Shown here: positions 1 through 9,397 of the stretch, one piece after another
Layout: each line of letters opens with the position of its first letter
Position numbering within the stretch: position 1 is the stretch's first letter
NCBI GenBank assembly: GCA_003213095.1
Contig: QCNV01000012.1
Coordinates: forward strand, 1-35,927
Length of the DNA stretch: 35,927 nt
From: SAR202 cluster bacterium AG-426-M11
GTDB lineage: Bacteria; Chloroflexota; Dehalococcoidia; Lucifugimonadales; UBA826
Direction: 5' to 3'
The notes under the pieces: generated by a model
Databases searched by the model: none
The model's input: the letters and a program-made list of their open reading frames with translations, nothing else
Told to the model about the DNA's origin: nothing
Program-made: the position numbers and the translations under genes

Positions 1-399
1 TAATAACCTGCCGGGACATGCTATTAGTATGTCCACACGCCTCTGTAATCGTGTGACTTCAGGTTTTTTATTTACACCCCCATAAACTGTTAGGCTTTTT
101 AATTTAGTATATTTTGATAAATGTTTAACAGTTTCATTGATTTGATCAGCTAACTCTCTAGTAGGTGCAATTATCAAAGCTTTTATACTTCGCCCATCAG
201 AATTAATTAATTTTTGAATAATGGGAATTGTGAAAGCTGCAGTTTTCCCTGTACCAGTTTGGGCTAATCCCAAAACATCCCTACCCTTTAATGCAATAGG
301 GATAGTACGTTCTTGGATAGGTGTAGTAGTTTCATAGCCAACAGATTCGATAGCATCCAAAATTCTAGAGGAGATATTTAATTCATTAAAAGAAGTCAT
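1..399 (-). CDS. DEAD-box ATP-dependent RNA helicase, N-terminal part (runs off left edge)
   Basis: The minus strand reads without a stop from an ATG at 399 to the left edge, giving 133 codons. The start MTSFNELNIS is followed by helicase motifs in order: Q motif TPIQ, Walker A AQTGTGKT, motif Ia PTRELA, a GG pair, and motif Ib CPGRLL (more often TPGRLxD). This is the first half of RecA-like domain 1 of a DEAD-box RNA helicase of the RhlE/CsdA kind, enzymes that unwind short RNA duplexes in ribosome assembly and mRNA decay. The DEAD box and the second RecA domain lie outside the window, so the subfamily cannot be settled. It is divergent from the MFS gene at 475, and the 75 bp between them must hold both promoters. 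Confidence 0.93.
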   Translation of the reverse strand, partial: MTSFNELNISSRILDAIESVGYETTTPIQERTIPIALKGRDVLGLAQTGTGKTAAFTIPIIQKLINSDGRSIKALIIAPTRELADQINETVKHLSKYTKLKSLTVYGGVNKKPEVTRLQRRVDILIACPGRLL

Positions 400-474
400 A
401 TTGTTATTTAAATAGCATAACAGTCAATTAAGTACTTAGATAGCAATAAATATTTAAAGATATACAATGTCTCC

Positions 475-1692
475 ATGTCTCAACAGATGCATTGGAAAAA
501 CATTCTAAAGATTAAGGATTTTCAGAACTTATCATTCTCAACATTTTTACATTGGATGGGGTTTGGAATGGAGCATGTTGCATTAGGATGGCTGGTTGTT
601 GAAATGACAGATTCTCCATTTATGGTTGGAGTAGGAATGGCAATTCGCATGCTTCCAATGTTTTTGTTCGGAGTGTTCTCAGGATTTTTTGCTGATAATT
701 TTGATAGAAGAATTATGTTGCGTTTAGTTACTTTTATTTCTGGGACTATACCTATAATCCTAGGGTTTTTGTTAATAATAGATCAAGTAAATATCATTAT
801 TCTATTAGTGTTTTATATGTTTTCTGGAACAGCCTTTGCTTTTATTCTTACTTTAAGGCAAACATATATTTATGATGTTGTTGGTGAATCAGGTGTAGTA
901 ACCGGTTTATCTTTATTACAAATATTCTCTCAGTTTGGCGGTATTTTTGGGTCATTTTTATCAGGTTGGTTGATTCAGGAATTTAATGTTGGTATTCAAT
1001 ATATTGCTATTGGTTTATTTTCTTTTGGGTCATTTTTAATTTTACTGAATGTTCGAACACCTGGAGAATTCCGAGGAGATCAATCAGATAGTTTTATTGA
1101 TAGCATGACGAATTATTTTAAACTGTTAAAAAATCATTCAATCTTAATTACATTGATGATATTGGTTTCTATGTCAGAAATTTTTGGATTTACTCATATG
1201 ACATTAGTCCCTGTTTTTTCTAAAGATGTTTTATATCTAGGAGCATTTGGTTTAGGAGTTTTAACATCAATTAGGCAACTAGGCGGGTTTGCTGGATTAG
1301 TCGCTTTAACTGTTTTTCAATCATACAAATTTAAAGGGTTATTGGTTTTATTAATTACAACTATTTTTGGTCTTACACAAATTGCTGCTTATTTTTCCTC
1401 TTCATTTATTTCTTTCGCTATTATTTTATTTTTAATTAATGCTTCTGCTATGTCAGCTGACACATTGTTCAAATCTTTAATGCAAGTTTCTGTTCCTAAT
1501 AAGGATCGTGGGACAGCAATGGGCTCTTGGGTTCTTAGTATCGGTACTGCTCCGTTGGGGCATTTGGGATTGGGAGCAATAGCAGACATGAGGGGCGCAA
1601 AATTTGGTTTTTTATTTAACGGTGTCATATTGTTCGGAACAGGGTTGATATCTTTAACTTTGCTAAAAAATGTTAAAAAAATAGTTTTATAG
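475..1692 (+). CDS. MFS transporter, EntS-like (MFS_3)
   Basis: A 405-residue polytopic membrane protein with about 12 hydrophobic segments. Segment 2 is followed by FSGFFADNFDRR, a version of the MFS loop 2-3 motif (GxxaDrxgRr) around residues 70-80, and segment 8 by the looser RQLGG. The N-terminus (LSFSTFLHWMGFGMEHVALGWLV) resembles the EntS/MFS_3 exporter branch, whose members expel siderophores, macrolides or other small molecules by proton antiport. The substrate cannot be read from sequence. The ATG at 475 is the only sensible start, although a Shine-Dalgarno site is not obvious. A second, unrelated MFS gene starts 32 bp downstream on the same strand, so the pair is probably co-transcribed. 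Confidence 0.85.
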   Translation: MSQQMHWKNILKIKDFQNLSFSTFLHWMGFGMEHVALGWLVVEMTDSPFMVGVGMAIRMLPMFLFGVFSGFFADNFDRRIMLRLVTFISGTIPIILGFLLIIDQVNIIILLVFYMFSGTAFAFILTLRQTYIYDVVGESGVVTGLSLLQIFSQFGGIFGSFLSGWLIQEFNVGIQYIAIGLFSFGSFLILLNVRTPGEFRGDQSDSFIDSMTNYFKLLKNHSILITLMILVSMSEIFGFTHMTLVPVFSKDVLYLGAFGLGVLTSIRQLGGFAGLVALTVFQSYKFKGLLVLLITTIFGLTQIAAYFSSSFISFAIILFLINASAMSADTLFKSLMQVSVPNKDRGTAMGSWVLSIGTAPLGHLGLGAIADMRGAKFGFLFNGVILFGTGLISLTLLKNVKKIVL

Positions 1693-1724
1693 ATATTAAA
1701 AATGAACACCTATAGAATATTCTG

Positions 1725-3197
1725 ATGCGGAATTCCATTCTTAAATCTTCAAATTACAAGTGGTATGTATTTTTTGCTATGGCTACTGGATCTCTTACTA
1801 ATGTGATTCATCATGGAGCTGTGAGTATTGCATTGCCTACATTAGCCAAAGAATTCGATGTTTCTTTAACTATTATTCAATGGGTAGTTTTGGCAGAAGC
1901 TTTAACGATTAGTTCTATGTTGCTTCCAATGGGTAAACTGTCGGACACAATTGGAAGAAAACCTATGTATCTTTTAGGATGCTTGTTTTTTGGATTGATG
2001 TCTTTGTGTTCTGGCTCTTCTACTTACATAGCTGCGATTATTGGAATTAGTTCTCCTATTTTCATAATGATTCCTTTTAGGGTGTTGCAAGGTTTTGCTG
2101 GAGCAATGATTCAAGCAAATGGAATGGCAATAGTAACTTCAGTTTTCCCAGATAATGAACGAGGTAAAGGACTCGGAGCTCATGGAAGTATCATAGGAAC
2201 TGGAGGAGTACTAGGGCCTATAATTGGAGGTTTTTTAATTACTTATGCTAGTTGGAATTGGATCTTTTGGATTAATGCCCCATTATGTTTATTGACCATA
2301 TCTGCTACATCTTATGTTTTAACTTCAAAACAATTTAACAAAACAAATCTTAAATCTGCGAAATTTGATTGGGTGGGAGCTACTTTATCTACACTGATAC
2401 TGTTATCTTTATTAGTTACGTTATCCAACGGAAGTAGTGTTGGGTGGAGTTCATTATCAATTATTGCCGGGTTTATAGTCTTTTTGATTTCTTTAATATT
2501 TTTTATATTTTGGGAATTAAAATTTTCTAACCCTATGTTAGATTTATCTTTATTTAAATCACCAGCTTTAAGTGTTGGAGTTGGTTCAAACTTTTTATCA
2601 TTTTTAGGTATTTCATCATTTAGATTTATTATTCCATTTTTTTTACAGGCAGCTTTGAAATATTCACCTGCACAAGTATCTTTAATATTGGTTCCTAATG
2701 CCGTCGCTAGAATATTACTTGGTCCTTTTACTGGAACATTATCAGATAAATATGGAATTAAAATTTTTACTACTAGTGGTTTAGTTTTGTCAGGAATTGG
2801 TTTGATTTTATTGGGCTTTATGCATGAGTCGACTTCATTTTTAAATTTGATGACTTATATCATGATATTTAGTTTTGGTTCAGCTATTTTTATGCCTCCT
2901 AATCAGGCATCAATATTTTCATCATCTTTAAAAAATAATCATGGAGTAGTATCTGCACTAGTGAATCTGTCTAGAAATTCAGGGAATGTTTCTGGAATAG
3001 CTATAGCTACAGCTATTGTAGCTGCCACTATGCTAGCTTTTGGTTTTTCATCAGATGTAGAGCCAGTAATAAATGCTAATGCAGGAAGTAATTTGTTAGG
3101 TTCATTTATTTTGGGAATGAAATATGTATTTATAACTATGGGGATAATTCAATTTATTGGAGCGATTGCACACTTTAGAGTCAAGAAAATTATTTAG
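1725..3197 (+). CDS. MFS transporter, DHA2 (EmrB/QacA) type, 14 TM
   Basis: A 490-residue protein with about 14 hydrophobic segments, the size and layout of the DHA2 drug:H+ antiporter family. Visible motifs are the DHA2-type N-terminus with ALPTLAKEF and IIQWVVLAEAL, motif A as MGKLSDTIGRKPMY near residues 67-80, and motif C-like GxxGPxxGG (TGGVLGPIIGG) in segment 5, typical of antiporters. It likely exports hydrophobic or cationic compounds; the substrate is unknown. No strong Shine-Dalgarno precedes the ATG, so translation may depend on the upstream MFS gene. Its last 8 bases overlap the end of the convergent SDR gene, leaving no room for a separate terminator between the two. Confidence 0.88.
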   Translation: MRNSILKSSNYKWYVFFAMATGSLTNVIHHGAVSIALPTLAKEFDVSLTIIQWVVLAEALTISSMLLPMGKLSDTIGRKPMYLLGCLFFGLMSLCSGSSTYIAAIIGISSPIFIMIPFRVLQGFAGAMIQANGMAIVTSVFPDNERGKGLGAHGSIIGTGGVLGPIIGGFLITYASWNWIFWINAPLCLLTISATSYVLTSKQFNKTNLKSAKFDWVGATLSTLILLSLLVTLSNGSSVGWSSLSIIAGFIVFLISLIFFIFWELKFSNPMLDLSLFKSPALSVGVGSNFLSFLGISSFRFIIPFFLQAALKYSPAQVSLILVPNAVARILLGPFTGTLSDKYGIKIFTTSGLVLSGIGLILLGFMHESTSFLNLMTYIMIFSFGSAIFMPPNQASIFSSSLKNNHGVVSALVNLSRNSGNVSGIAIATAIVAATMLAFGFSSDVEPVINANAGSNLLGSFILGMKYVFITMGIIQFIGAIAHFRVKKII

Positions 3198-3939
3198 CTG
3201 TTAGTCCACCATCAACAGGTAATTCAGCTCCTGTTATATACGATGATTCATCAGAGGCTAAAAACAATACTGCATTTCCTACTTCTTCTACTAACCCTGC
3301 CCGACCCATAGGTACATCGGAAATCATTCCTTTTCTAACTTCAGGATCAGCTGTTCCTTGTGATGTAGTCATAGGGGGTAGAATGCCTGGATGTACAGAA
3401 TTAGCTCTAATTCCCTTGGAGGCGTATTTTACAGCTACAGATTTGGTCATTAATCTTACTGCCGCTTTAGAAGCACTATATCCCATGTGAACATAATTTT
3501 GAGCTATAATTCCTGAAACAGAGGAGATGTTTACAATACTGCCCTTTGATTGTTTTACCATCAATGGAATTACTGATTTCATCCCTAAAAATACACTTCT
3601 AGAGTTAACATGCATTACTTTATCGAATTGTTCAGTATCTAGGAAATCTGGACCTGATGAGCTAATTCCAGCATTATTAACTAATACATCTAATCTACCG
3701 AATTCCTTTGTGATAAATGTGATTAATGATTCCCATTGATCTTCTTTAGTTACGTCTAGATGTACGTAATTGGCAGAAAAGCCAGATTCATTAATGTCAG
3801 TTGCTAAGGATTTGCCTAATTGATCTTGAATGTCACACAAGATCACCTGAGCACCTTCTTTAGCAAATAGTTTTGCTTCAGCTGCCCCCATTCCATTGGA
3901 CGCACCTGTGATGACACAAATTTTATCGACTAATCTCAT
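3190..3939 (-). CDS. SDR family oxidoreductase
   Basis: A classical short-chain dehydrogenase/reductase of 249 residues, the usual length. It has the NAD(P)-binding glycine motif TGASNGMG (11-18), the structural NNAG (88-91), catalytic Ser in NISSVSG (about 139), YSASK with Tyr154 and Lys158, and the C-terminal ITGAELPVDGG typical of the family. Asp36 at the end of beta-2 (ILCDIQD) suggests NAD rather than NADP. Substrates could be secondary alcohols, sugars or 3-oxoacyl compounds; sequence alone does not decide. The ATG is preceded by AAGGAAATTCA, a fair ribosome site. It stands alone, convergent with the DHA2 transporter and divergent from the phosphatase gene at 4115. Confidence 0.9.
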   Translation of the reverse strand: MRLVDKICVITGASNGMGAAEAKLFAKEGAQVILCDIQDQLGKSLATDINESGFSANYVHLDVTKEDQWESLITFITKEFGRLDVLVNNAGISSSGPDFLDTEQFDKVMHVNSRSVFLGMKSVIPLMVKQSKGSIVNISSVSGIIAQNYVHMGYSASKAAVRLMTKSVAVKYASKGIRANSVHPGILPPMTTSQGTADPEVRKGMISDVPMGRAGLVEEVGNAVLFLASDESSYITGAELPVDGGLTAK

Positions 3940-4114
3940 TGAATTTCCTTAATGAAATCATGGAAACATATCATATGTACGGAAATAATTATAATTTTAT
4001 GGCTGATTTACTAAATGGTCACCTAATTTTGAAACACCATTATCTTCACCATCATAAAAATAGAAAGTAAAAATATCTTATAGTATTGTTACTAGATTTT
4101 TGTAAGAGGTAAAT

Positions 4115-4876
4115 TTGAGTATAGAAAGAGAAGAAAACAGGTTACTTTTTGAAGGTAGTTATAATTTTCGTGATTTAGGGGGATTCGAAACTATTGACGG
4201 CTTCACTACTAAATATAATTTGATATTTCGAAGTGACGCATTACATGAAATGACTGACGCTGATTCTGAAATTTTTCAAAATGAATTGAAAATTACCACT
4301 GTGATTGATATGCGTACAGATAACGCTATTCAAAAAGAAGGCTTAGGAAAAGCTATTAATGAGAATATCAAAAGAATTCATATCCCTTTGTTTTCTGATA
4401 CTGATGCTACTGAATGGTCACAAAAAGAAAGGGCACCTGAAGAACCAGCAGATTTGGTAGCTTTTTACATATGGGTGATGGAAAAATCTAGTGATCAAAT
4501 TGTAGATGTAATTGAAAATCTCATCAAAACAGATGATTCTGTTCCAGTAGTTTTTCATTGTTTTGCGGGTAAAGATAGAACAGGAATCATTGCAGCTGTA
4601 GTTTTATCACTTCTAAACGTACATGAAGACCATATTGTTGATGATTACGCTGAAAGTCATAAGTACAAACATAAAATTTTAGAACGCATGAAACGAAGTA
4701 TGACTGAAGAGAATTATGAAAAATTCCCAAAAGAACTCATGGATGCATATCCTGAAACTCTTGTAGCTGTACTTCAATATATCAATAATACATATGGTTC
4801 TATGAAGGCATATGCTTTATCTAAAGGTTTATCAAATCATTCAATTATACGTATGAAAAATTTGTTTTTAGAATAA
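4115..4876 (+). CDS. Tyrosine phosphatase-like protein (Y_phosphatase3 family)
   Basis: A 253-residue protein with the cysteine phosphatase signature HCFAGKDRTG at 148-157: Cys149 nucleophile and Arg155 in the HCx5R loop. The N-terminal NFRDLGGFETIDG and the phrase LIFRSDALHEMTDAD are hallmarks of the bacterial protein-tyrosine/lipid phosphatase family (PF13350, LipA/PtpB-like). It should hydrolyse phosphotyrosine, phosphoinositide or a similar phosphomonoester. There is no signal peptide. The start is TTG, supported by GTAAGAGGTAAAT just upstream and by the absence of any other start codon before conserved sequence. It is convergent with the ThDP enzyme gene 4 bp away. Partner and substrate are unknown. 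Confidence 0.85.
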   Translation: MSIEREENRLLFEGSYNFRDLGGFETIDGFTTKYNLIFRSDALHEMTDADSEIFQNELKITTVIDMRTDNAIQKEGLGKAINENIKRIHIPLFSDTDATEWSQKERAPEEPADLVAFYIWVMEKSSDQIVDVIENLIKTDDSVPVVFHCFAGKDRTGIIAAVVLSLLNVHEDHIVDDYAESHKYKHKILERMKRSMTEENYEKFPKELMDAYPETLVAVLQYINNTYGSMKAYALSKGLSNHSIIRMKNLFLE

Positions 4877-4880
4877 TTTG

Positions 4881-6527
4881 TTAAGTTAGTAGACCTCTAT
4901 AAGAGAATTCTTGTTCTTCAGATGTGATAAATTCCAATAATGCTGCCTGACCGTTTTCTGTTGCAGACTTAGCTCTTAAAAATGCGTTACCTATATCTTC
5001 AGGATTAGAAACTTTTTCAGACCATCCGCCCATAGCTCTCGCCATTTCTGAGTAATCACCACCTAGGTCTCTTGTATTGTAAAGTTCGTGTGATGTAGCC
5101 ATATGACTTGTTTCAATAGCCATTGTTGAATTGTTGAGCACTACGGTCAAAATAGGAATATTACTTCTAACAGCAGTTTCGAAATCTAGCCCAGTCATGC
5201 CAAATGCAGCATCGCCCATAAAATTCACTACAAATTTGTCTGGATCAGCTAATTTAGCTCCAATGTTTAATCCTAAACCAGTCCCTAGGCCGTGAGATTT
5301 ACCCCATCCTATGTATGTACCAGGTCCACCTGAATTGTAGAAAGGCATGATTTGATCTCTAGGACTACCTGAATCATGTGTAACTATAGTTTGAGAAGGA
5401 TCAGTAACATTCATGAATTCATGAATTACTCTATAGGGAGTCATAGGTTTCTGTTTAGATAAGAGTTTATTGTTCCATTCATTTAACCAGTTTTGTTTTA
5501 ACAATGATATGTTGCCTGCAGGAGATTCTCTTTTAGTGGTAGTGGATAATAAGTCTTTACATGCTTCGATTAATTGATTTATAACTAATTTCGAATCACC
5601 CATTAGGGAAACTTCGGGGTCGTAATAATTACCAATATCTATTGGATCATTAGTTGAATGAATAATCTTTTTACCTGTTGGAATAGTCGTAATCATGCCA
5701 TGCCTAGTAAGGCTTGTTCCAATAGCTAACAGTACGTCAGATTTTTTCATATACTCCAATACAGCACCATTCATCACTACAGAAGAACTTCCCAGAGATA
5801 AAGGGTGTCTTTCATCAATAGATCCTTTGCCAGCCATTGATGTAGTTACAGGTATATTTAATAATTCAGCTAATCCTGTTAATTCTTCAGATGCTTCAGC
5901 ATACAAAATCCCCTGCCCTGCATACAAAATAGGGTTTTTAGCTTCTAGTAAAAGTTTTGCTGCTGTCATGACATCTGTTGGATTAGCGGATGACAAAACA
6001 GGATTAGAATAAGAATAGTCTTTTAATATACTTGAATCCAATTCTGCATTAGCTATGTCAGAGGGGATTTCTACCATAACTGGACCAGGACGCCCATTTT
6101 TTAATCGCGAAAAGGCTCTTCTCATTGTGTCAATTACTCTATCTGGTTCATTGATTTGTTCCACACTTTTCGTAATTGTTTTAAAACTGTCTACAGAGCT
6201 AAAGTGAGGAAATACCCTGTCTCTTTTTAATGGGTGTCCTAACGGTAAAAATAATACAGGAACAGAGTCGGCGTAAGCAGTGGCAACTCCGGCATAAGCA
6301 TTTTCTGCACCTGGGCCATATTGCATAGCAAAAACTCCAGGAGGATTTCCTCTAGTAGTTCTAGCGTAGCCGTCTGCAATACCTACTCCGACACGTTCCT
6401 GTCTACATATGACCGGTTTTATACCAGCTGCTGCAGCTGCTTCAATGACTGGAGTGGTAGGAAATGCACTAAGGTAATTTACCCCTTCAATTTTTAAAAT
6501 TTGAGAGATTGCATCAATTACTTTCAC
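4881..6527 (-). CDS. Thiamine diphosphate-dependent enzyme (acetolactate synthase/benzoylformate decarboxylase-like)
   Basis: A 548-residue protein with the three-domain layout of the ThDP decarboxylase/carboligase superfamily. The N-terminal Pyr domain has the cofactor-activating Glu44 in CRQERVG, a central domain (about 190-330) resembles the FAD/ADP-binding-type fold, and the C-terminal PP domain has GDAAF (438-442) about 25 residues before LNNS (464-467). The diphosphate/Mg motif therefore reads GDA rather than the usual GDG. The reaction is likely decarboxylation or condensation of a 2-oxo acid. No acetolactate synthase small subunit or ilv neighbour is visible, so biosynthetic AHAS is unlikely. 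The GTG start follows TTAAGGAGTATTCA, a strong ribosome site. Confidence 0.85.
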   Translation of the reverse strand: MKVIDAISQILKIEGVNYLSAFPTTPVIEAAAAAGIKPVICRQERVGVGIADGYARTTRGNPPGVFAMQYGPGAENAYAGVATAYADSVPVLFLPLGHPLKRDRVFPHFSSVDSFKTITKSVEQINEPDRVIDTMRRAFSRLKNGRPGPVMVEIPSDIANAELDSSILKDYSYSNPVLSSANPTDVMTAAKLLLEAKNPILYAGQGILYAEASEELTGLAELLNIPVTTSMAGKGSIDERHPLSLGSSSVVMNGAVLEYMKKSDVLLAIGTSLTRHGMITTIPTGKKIIHSTNDPIDIGNYYDPEVSLMGDSKLVINQLIEACKDLLSTTTKRESPAGNISLLKQNWLNEWNNKLLSKQKPMTPYRVIHEFMNVTDPSQTIVTHDSGSPRDQIMPFYNSGGPGTYIGWGKSHGLGTGLGLNIGAKLADPDKFVVNFMGDAAFGMTGLDFETAVRSNIPILTVVLNNSTMAIETSHMATSHELYNTRDLGGDYSEMARAMGGWSEKVSNPEDIGNAFLRAKSATENGQAALLEFITSEEQEFSYRGLLT

Positions 6528-6650
6528 TGAATACTCCTTAATAAATTAATAATGGGAGTATATCAGCTAAAGTAATGTTCATTTTTCACTCGGAAAATAT
6601 ATGATTCACGTGTAAATTTATAGAATGATTATTCAACACAAAAAAACATA

Positions 6651-7883
6651 ATGCCAGACAGTTCAACATCTTATGACGTAATTATATTAGGCGCTGGTGC
6701 TGCAGGATTAATGGCAGCTATCACTGCTTCAAGACGTGGTAGAAAAGTTTTAATTTTAGAAAAATCGAATAAAGTCGGAAAAAAAATTTTAATGTCTGGA
6801 GGAGGTCGATGTAACTTTACAAATGAATTTGTGGAGGCTGAAAATTTTATTTCTGAAAACGAACATTTTTGTAAATCAGCACTTAATCAGTTTTTACCTA
6901 TAGATTTCATTCGTTTAGTAGAGACTCACGGCATAGAATATGAAAAAAAGAAAAACAATCAGTACTTTTGTATTCATTCTTCACGAGAAATTTTGGATAT
7001 GTTATTGAATGAATGTAAATATAACAATGTTCAAATCATGTGCGATATTAATGTAACTCAAATTCTCTCGACAATTAATACAACCAAAAAATTTAAAATT
7101 AATTGTGATGAAATTTTAAAAGATTCATCTAATTTTTTAACATTCGATTGTGAATCTCTATTAATAGCTACAGGAGCTCTATCAATTCCTACTTTAGGTG
7201 GTAGTGGATATGGTTATGATGTTGCCACTCAATATGCACTTGAGGTAACTGAAACTAAAGCTGGCCTAGTACCTTTTATTTTTACAGACAAATATCAATC
7301 AGTTTTCAAAAACCTTGCAGGCATATCCATATACTCAAAAGTAGAATGCAATAATCAAATCTTTTATGACAACATACTTTTTACACATAAAGGAATCAGT
7401 GGCCCAGCAATATTGCAGATTTCAAATTACTGGAATCCTGGGGATTCTATTAAATTAAATCTTGTAACCGATACCAATCTTTATGACAAACTAATTGATG
7501 CCAAAAATAATGGGGAAAAAATTTTATTAAAAACATTTTTACGTCAATATTTACCTAAATCTTTTTTAAAAGAATTCGAAAATATTTGGTGGGAAAAATA
7601 TAAAAAAACTCCTATAGAAAAAATTAACGAATCTGAATTAAAAACAATTGCTCATCAAATTCATAATTGGATATTAAATCCATCATCAACAGAAGGCTAT
7701 CGAACTGCAGAGGTGACTGTTGGTGGAGTGAAAACTTCTGGAATTAGTTCCAAAACTATGGAAGTAAAAGATTATCCTGGGCTATACTTTGCAGGAGAAG
7801 TAATGGATGTTACTGGGCATTTAGGAGGATTCAACTTTCAATGGGCATGGGCTTCAGGTTATTGCGCGGGATTAAATCTTTAA
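6651..7883 (+). CDS. NAD(P)/FAD-dependent oxidoreductase, BaiN/HI0933 family
   Basis: A 410-residue flavoprotein of the HI0933/BaiN (PF03486) family, normally about 390-420 residues. It has a Rossmann dinucleotide motif GAGAAGLMAA at 14-23, the family signature MSGGGRCNFTN at about 48-58, a central domain, and the C-terminal FAD-contacting FAGEVMDVTGHLGGFNFQWA. BaiN from gut clostridia was linked to bile-acid dehydroxylation, but most homologues have no proven substrate, so that role should not be transferred. The gene starts about 120 bp from the divergent ThDP enzyme; no clear Shine-Dalgarno precedes the ATG at 6651, which may be translated from a very short leader. The next gene starts inside its 3' end. 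Confidence 0.9.
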   Translation: MPDSSTSYDVIILGAGAAGLMAAITASRRGRKVLILEKSNKVGKKILMSGGGRCNFTNEFVEAENFISENEHFCKSALNQFLPIDFIRLVETHGIEYEKKKNNQYFCIHSSREILDMLLNECKYNNVQIMCDINVTQILSTINTTKKFKINCDEILKDSSNFLTFDCESLLIATGALSIPTLGGSGYGYDVATQYALEVTETKAGLVPFIFTDKYQSVFKNLAGISIYSKVECNNQIFYDNILFTHKGISGPAILQISNYWNPGDSIKLNLVTDTNLYDKLIDAKNNGEKILLKTFLRQYLPKSFLKEFENIWWEKYKKTPIEKINESELKTIAHQIHNWILNPSSTEGYRTAEVTVGGVKTSGISSKTMEVKDYPGLYFAGEVMDVTGHLGGFNFQWAWASGYCAGLNL

Positions 7884-8140
7884 CATTAATTATGTTTTTG
7901 TTTTTAATAATTATATTAATTAATTGTAATTCAACAAACAAACCTACATGTTTAGATATTTCAGAACGACCTGATGAAAGAAATTACATAATGAAAATTG
8001 AAAAAGAACGAGAAAGATATGAGCATGACTCAGATGAATATGTCAAATTGTATCGAGAAAAAATGGAAGAATTTAAATCTCACTATTCTGAACAAGAATT
8101 ATCAGAGTTAGGTGAAATTGAAATTTGTGAATCAAGCTAA
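7841..8140 (+). CDS. Small predicted lipoprotein of unknown function
   Basis: A 99-codon frame whose start overlaps the 3' end of the flavoprotein gene. The N-terminus has a basic stretch (RLLRGIK), a long hydrophobic core (LIMFLFLIIILIN) and then Cys29, which reads as a lipoprotein signal peptide, although the residue before Cys is Asn rather than Gly/Ala/Ser. The remainder is charged and probably helical (EKERERYEHDSDEYVKLYRE). Possible starts are ATG 7841, ATG 7847, TTG 7862 and ATG 7892. The first three keep the basic n-region, and 7892 would leave a signal with no positive charge, so I prefer an overlapping start. I recognise no domain. Function unknown; probably tethered to the outer face of the membrane. 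Confidence 0.5.
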   Translation: MGMGFRLLRGIKSLTLIMFLFLIIILINCNSTNKPTCLDISERPDERNYIMKIEKERERYEHDSDEYVKLYREKMEEFKSHYSEQELSELGEIEICESS

Positions 8141-8172
8141 TACGGCAAAATCTATTTACATCACATGTAGTT

Positions 8173-9375
8173 TCAATCAATAGCAGAGTATACCAATGTG
8201 CGCAATTCTCTTCGTATATTATATTGACTTGAAGGACGTAATTGAGTTAGGAATACTACTGCTAAATTCTCAACAGGGTCTATCCAAAAAGCAGTACTTG
8301 CTGCTCCACCCCATGCTAATTCTCCAACATTGCCTGATACTTGGGATGCTGCGGGATTTAACAAAACTGAAAAACCTAAACCAAATCCAACTCCAGTATA
8401 AGAAGTTTCGCTCCATCGACCATATGCACAACTTTTAAGGTCTGTACCATTTGTCAAATGATTAGAAGTCATAAGATCCAAAGTTTTGCGACTTATTATC
8501 ATGTGATCATTTAGTGATCCCCCATTTAAAATCATTTCACAAAAAGAAATGTAATCATCAAGTGTAGAAACAAGACCACCACCACCAGAAAACACTTTAG
8601 GTTTAGATATGAAAGTTCCTGAAATAGAATCGTCCACCAAAGTCAAAGAGTTGGATTGTTGATAAGAATAACATGAAGCAAATCTAGAAATTTTTTCAGG
8701 TGGAACATGAAAACTTGTATCTGACATCTGAAGAGGGTCAAAAATTTCGTTTTGGAAAAACACATCAAGAGTTTTACCAGAAATAACTTCAATTAAGTAC
8801 CCACATACGTCAGTAGAAACTGAATAATTCCAAGCAGTTCCAGGAGAGAATTCAATAGGAATGGTACTCAATGACTCAACAAATGTAGACAGGCTTTGTT
8901 GCGATTCTCGATCAATGCCCATGGTCCTATAGGCATGATCTACATTTGTTCTTTCTGTGTGACCATAGGTTAATCCAGATTGATGAGTTAATAAATCTCG
9001 AATTGTAATTTCTCTTTCTAAAGGAGTAGTAATAAAGTCTCCCATATTTCCCTGTTGATAAACTCCTAAATTTTTAAATGAAGGGATGTATTCTGATACA
9101 GGATCGTCTAATTGAAACATTCCTTTTTCATAAAGAGTCATTAATGCGATGGACGTAATTGGCTTGGTCATAGAATAAATACGAAAAATTGTATCTCGAT
9201 TCATAGGAATGTTTTGTTCTAGATTCATCATGCCTAAACTTGATATATAACCTAGTTCCCCGTTTCTGTACACTCCAGTCAATGTACCTGCAAATCTTTT
9301 TGTGTCTATATATTTTGTTTGTAAATGTTCATCAATAAGATTTAGTCTAGATTTAGAAAAACCAAAATAACTCAT
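8173..9375 (-). CDS. Serine hydrolase, class C beta-lactamase/esterase fold
   Basis: A 400-residue member of the Beta-lactamase (PF00144) family. Counting from the start used here, SMTK at 68-71 supplies the nucleophile Ser68 and Lys71, YSVSTDV is the YxN-like second motif (Tyr-Ser-Val, as in EstB-type esterases), and WGGAASTAFW near the C-terminus replaces the KTG strand. These features point to an esterase or peptidase rather than a true beta-lactamase. There is no signal peptide, so it is probably cytoplasmic. The frame stays open upstream to 9414, but the ATG at 9375 has AAAGGTGGATCGG in front and avoids overlap with the acetyltransferase gene, so I place the start there. It lies 22 bp downstream of that gene and is likely co-transcribed. 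Confidence 0.87.
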   Translation of the reverse strand: MSYFGFSKSRLNLIDEHLQTKYIDTKRFAGTLTGVYRNGELGYISSLGMMNLEQNIPMNRDTIFRIYSMTKPITSIALMTLYEKGMFQLDDPVSEYIPSFKNLGVYQQGNMGDFITTPLEREITIRDLLTHQSGLTYGHTERTNVDHAYRTMGIDRESQQSLSTFVESLSTIPIEFSPGTAWNYSVSTDVCGYLIEVISGKTLDVFFQNEIFDPLQMSDTSFHVPPEKISRFASCYSYQQSNSLTLVDDSISGTFISKPKVFSGGGGLVSTLDDYISFCEMILNGGSLNDHMIISRKTLDLMTSNHLTNGTDLKSCAYGRWSETSYTGVGFGLGFSVLLNPAASQVSGNVGELAWGGAASTAFWIDPVENLAVVFLTQLRPSSQYNIRRELRTLVYSAID

Positions 9376-9397
9376 CCGATCCACCTTTGGGTATATA

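Noticed and set aside
4881-6527. Biosynthetic acetolactate synthase (ilvB)
   Set aside because: No regulatory subunit or other ilv gene is nearby and the diphosphate motif is GDA; only the broader ThDP family is supported.
7822-7827. AGGAGG as the ribosome site of the small lipoprotein
   Set aside because: It encodes the conserved GHLGG of the flavoprotein and lies 13 bases from the ATG at 7841, so it may be coincidental; not used to choose the start.
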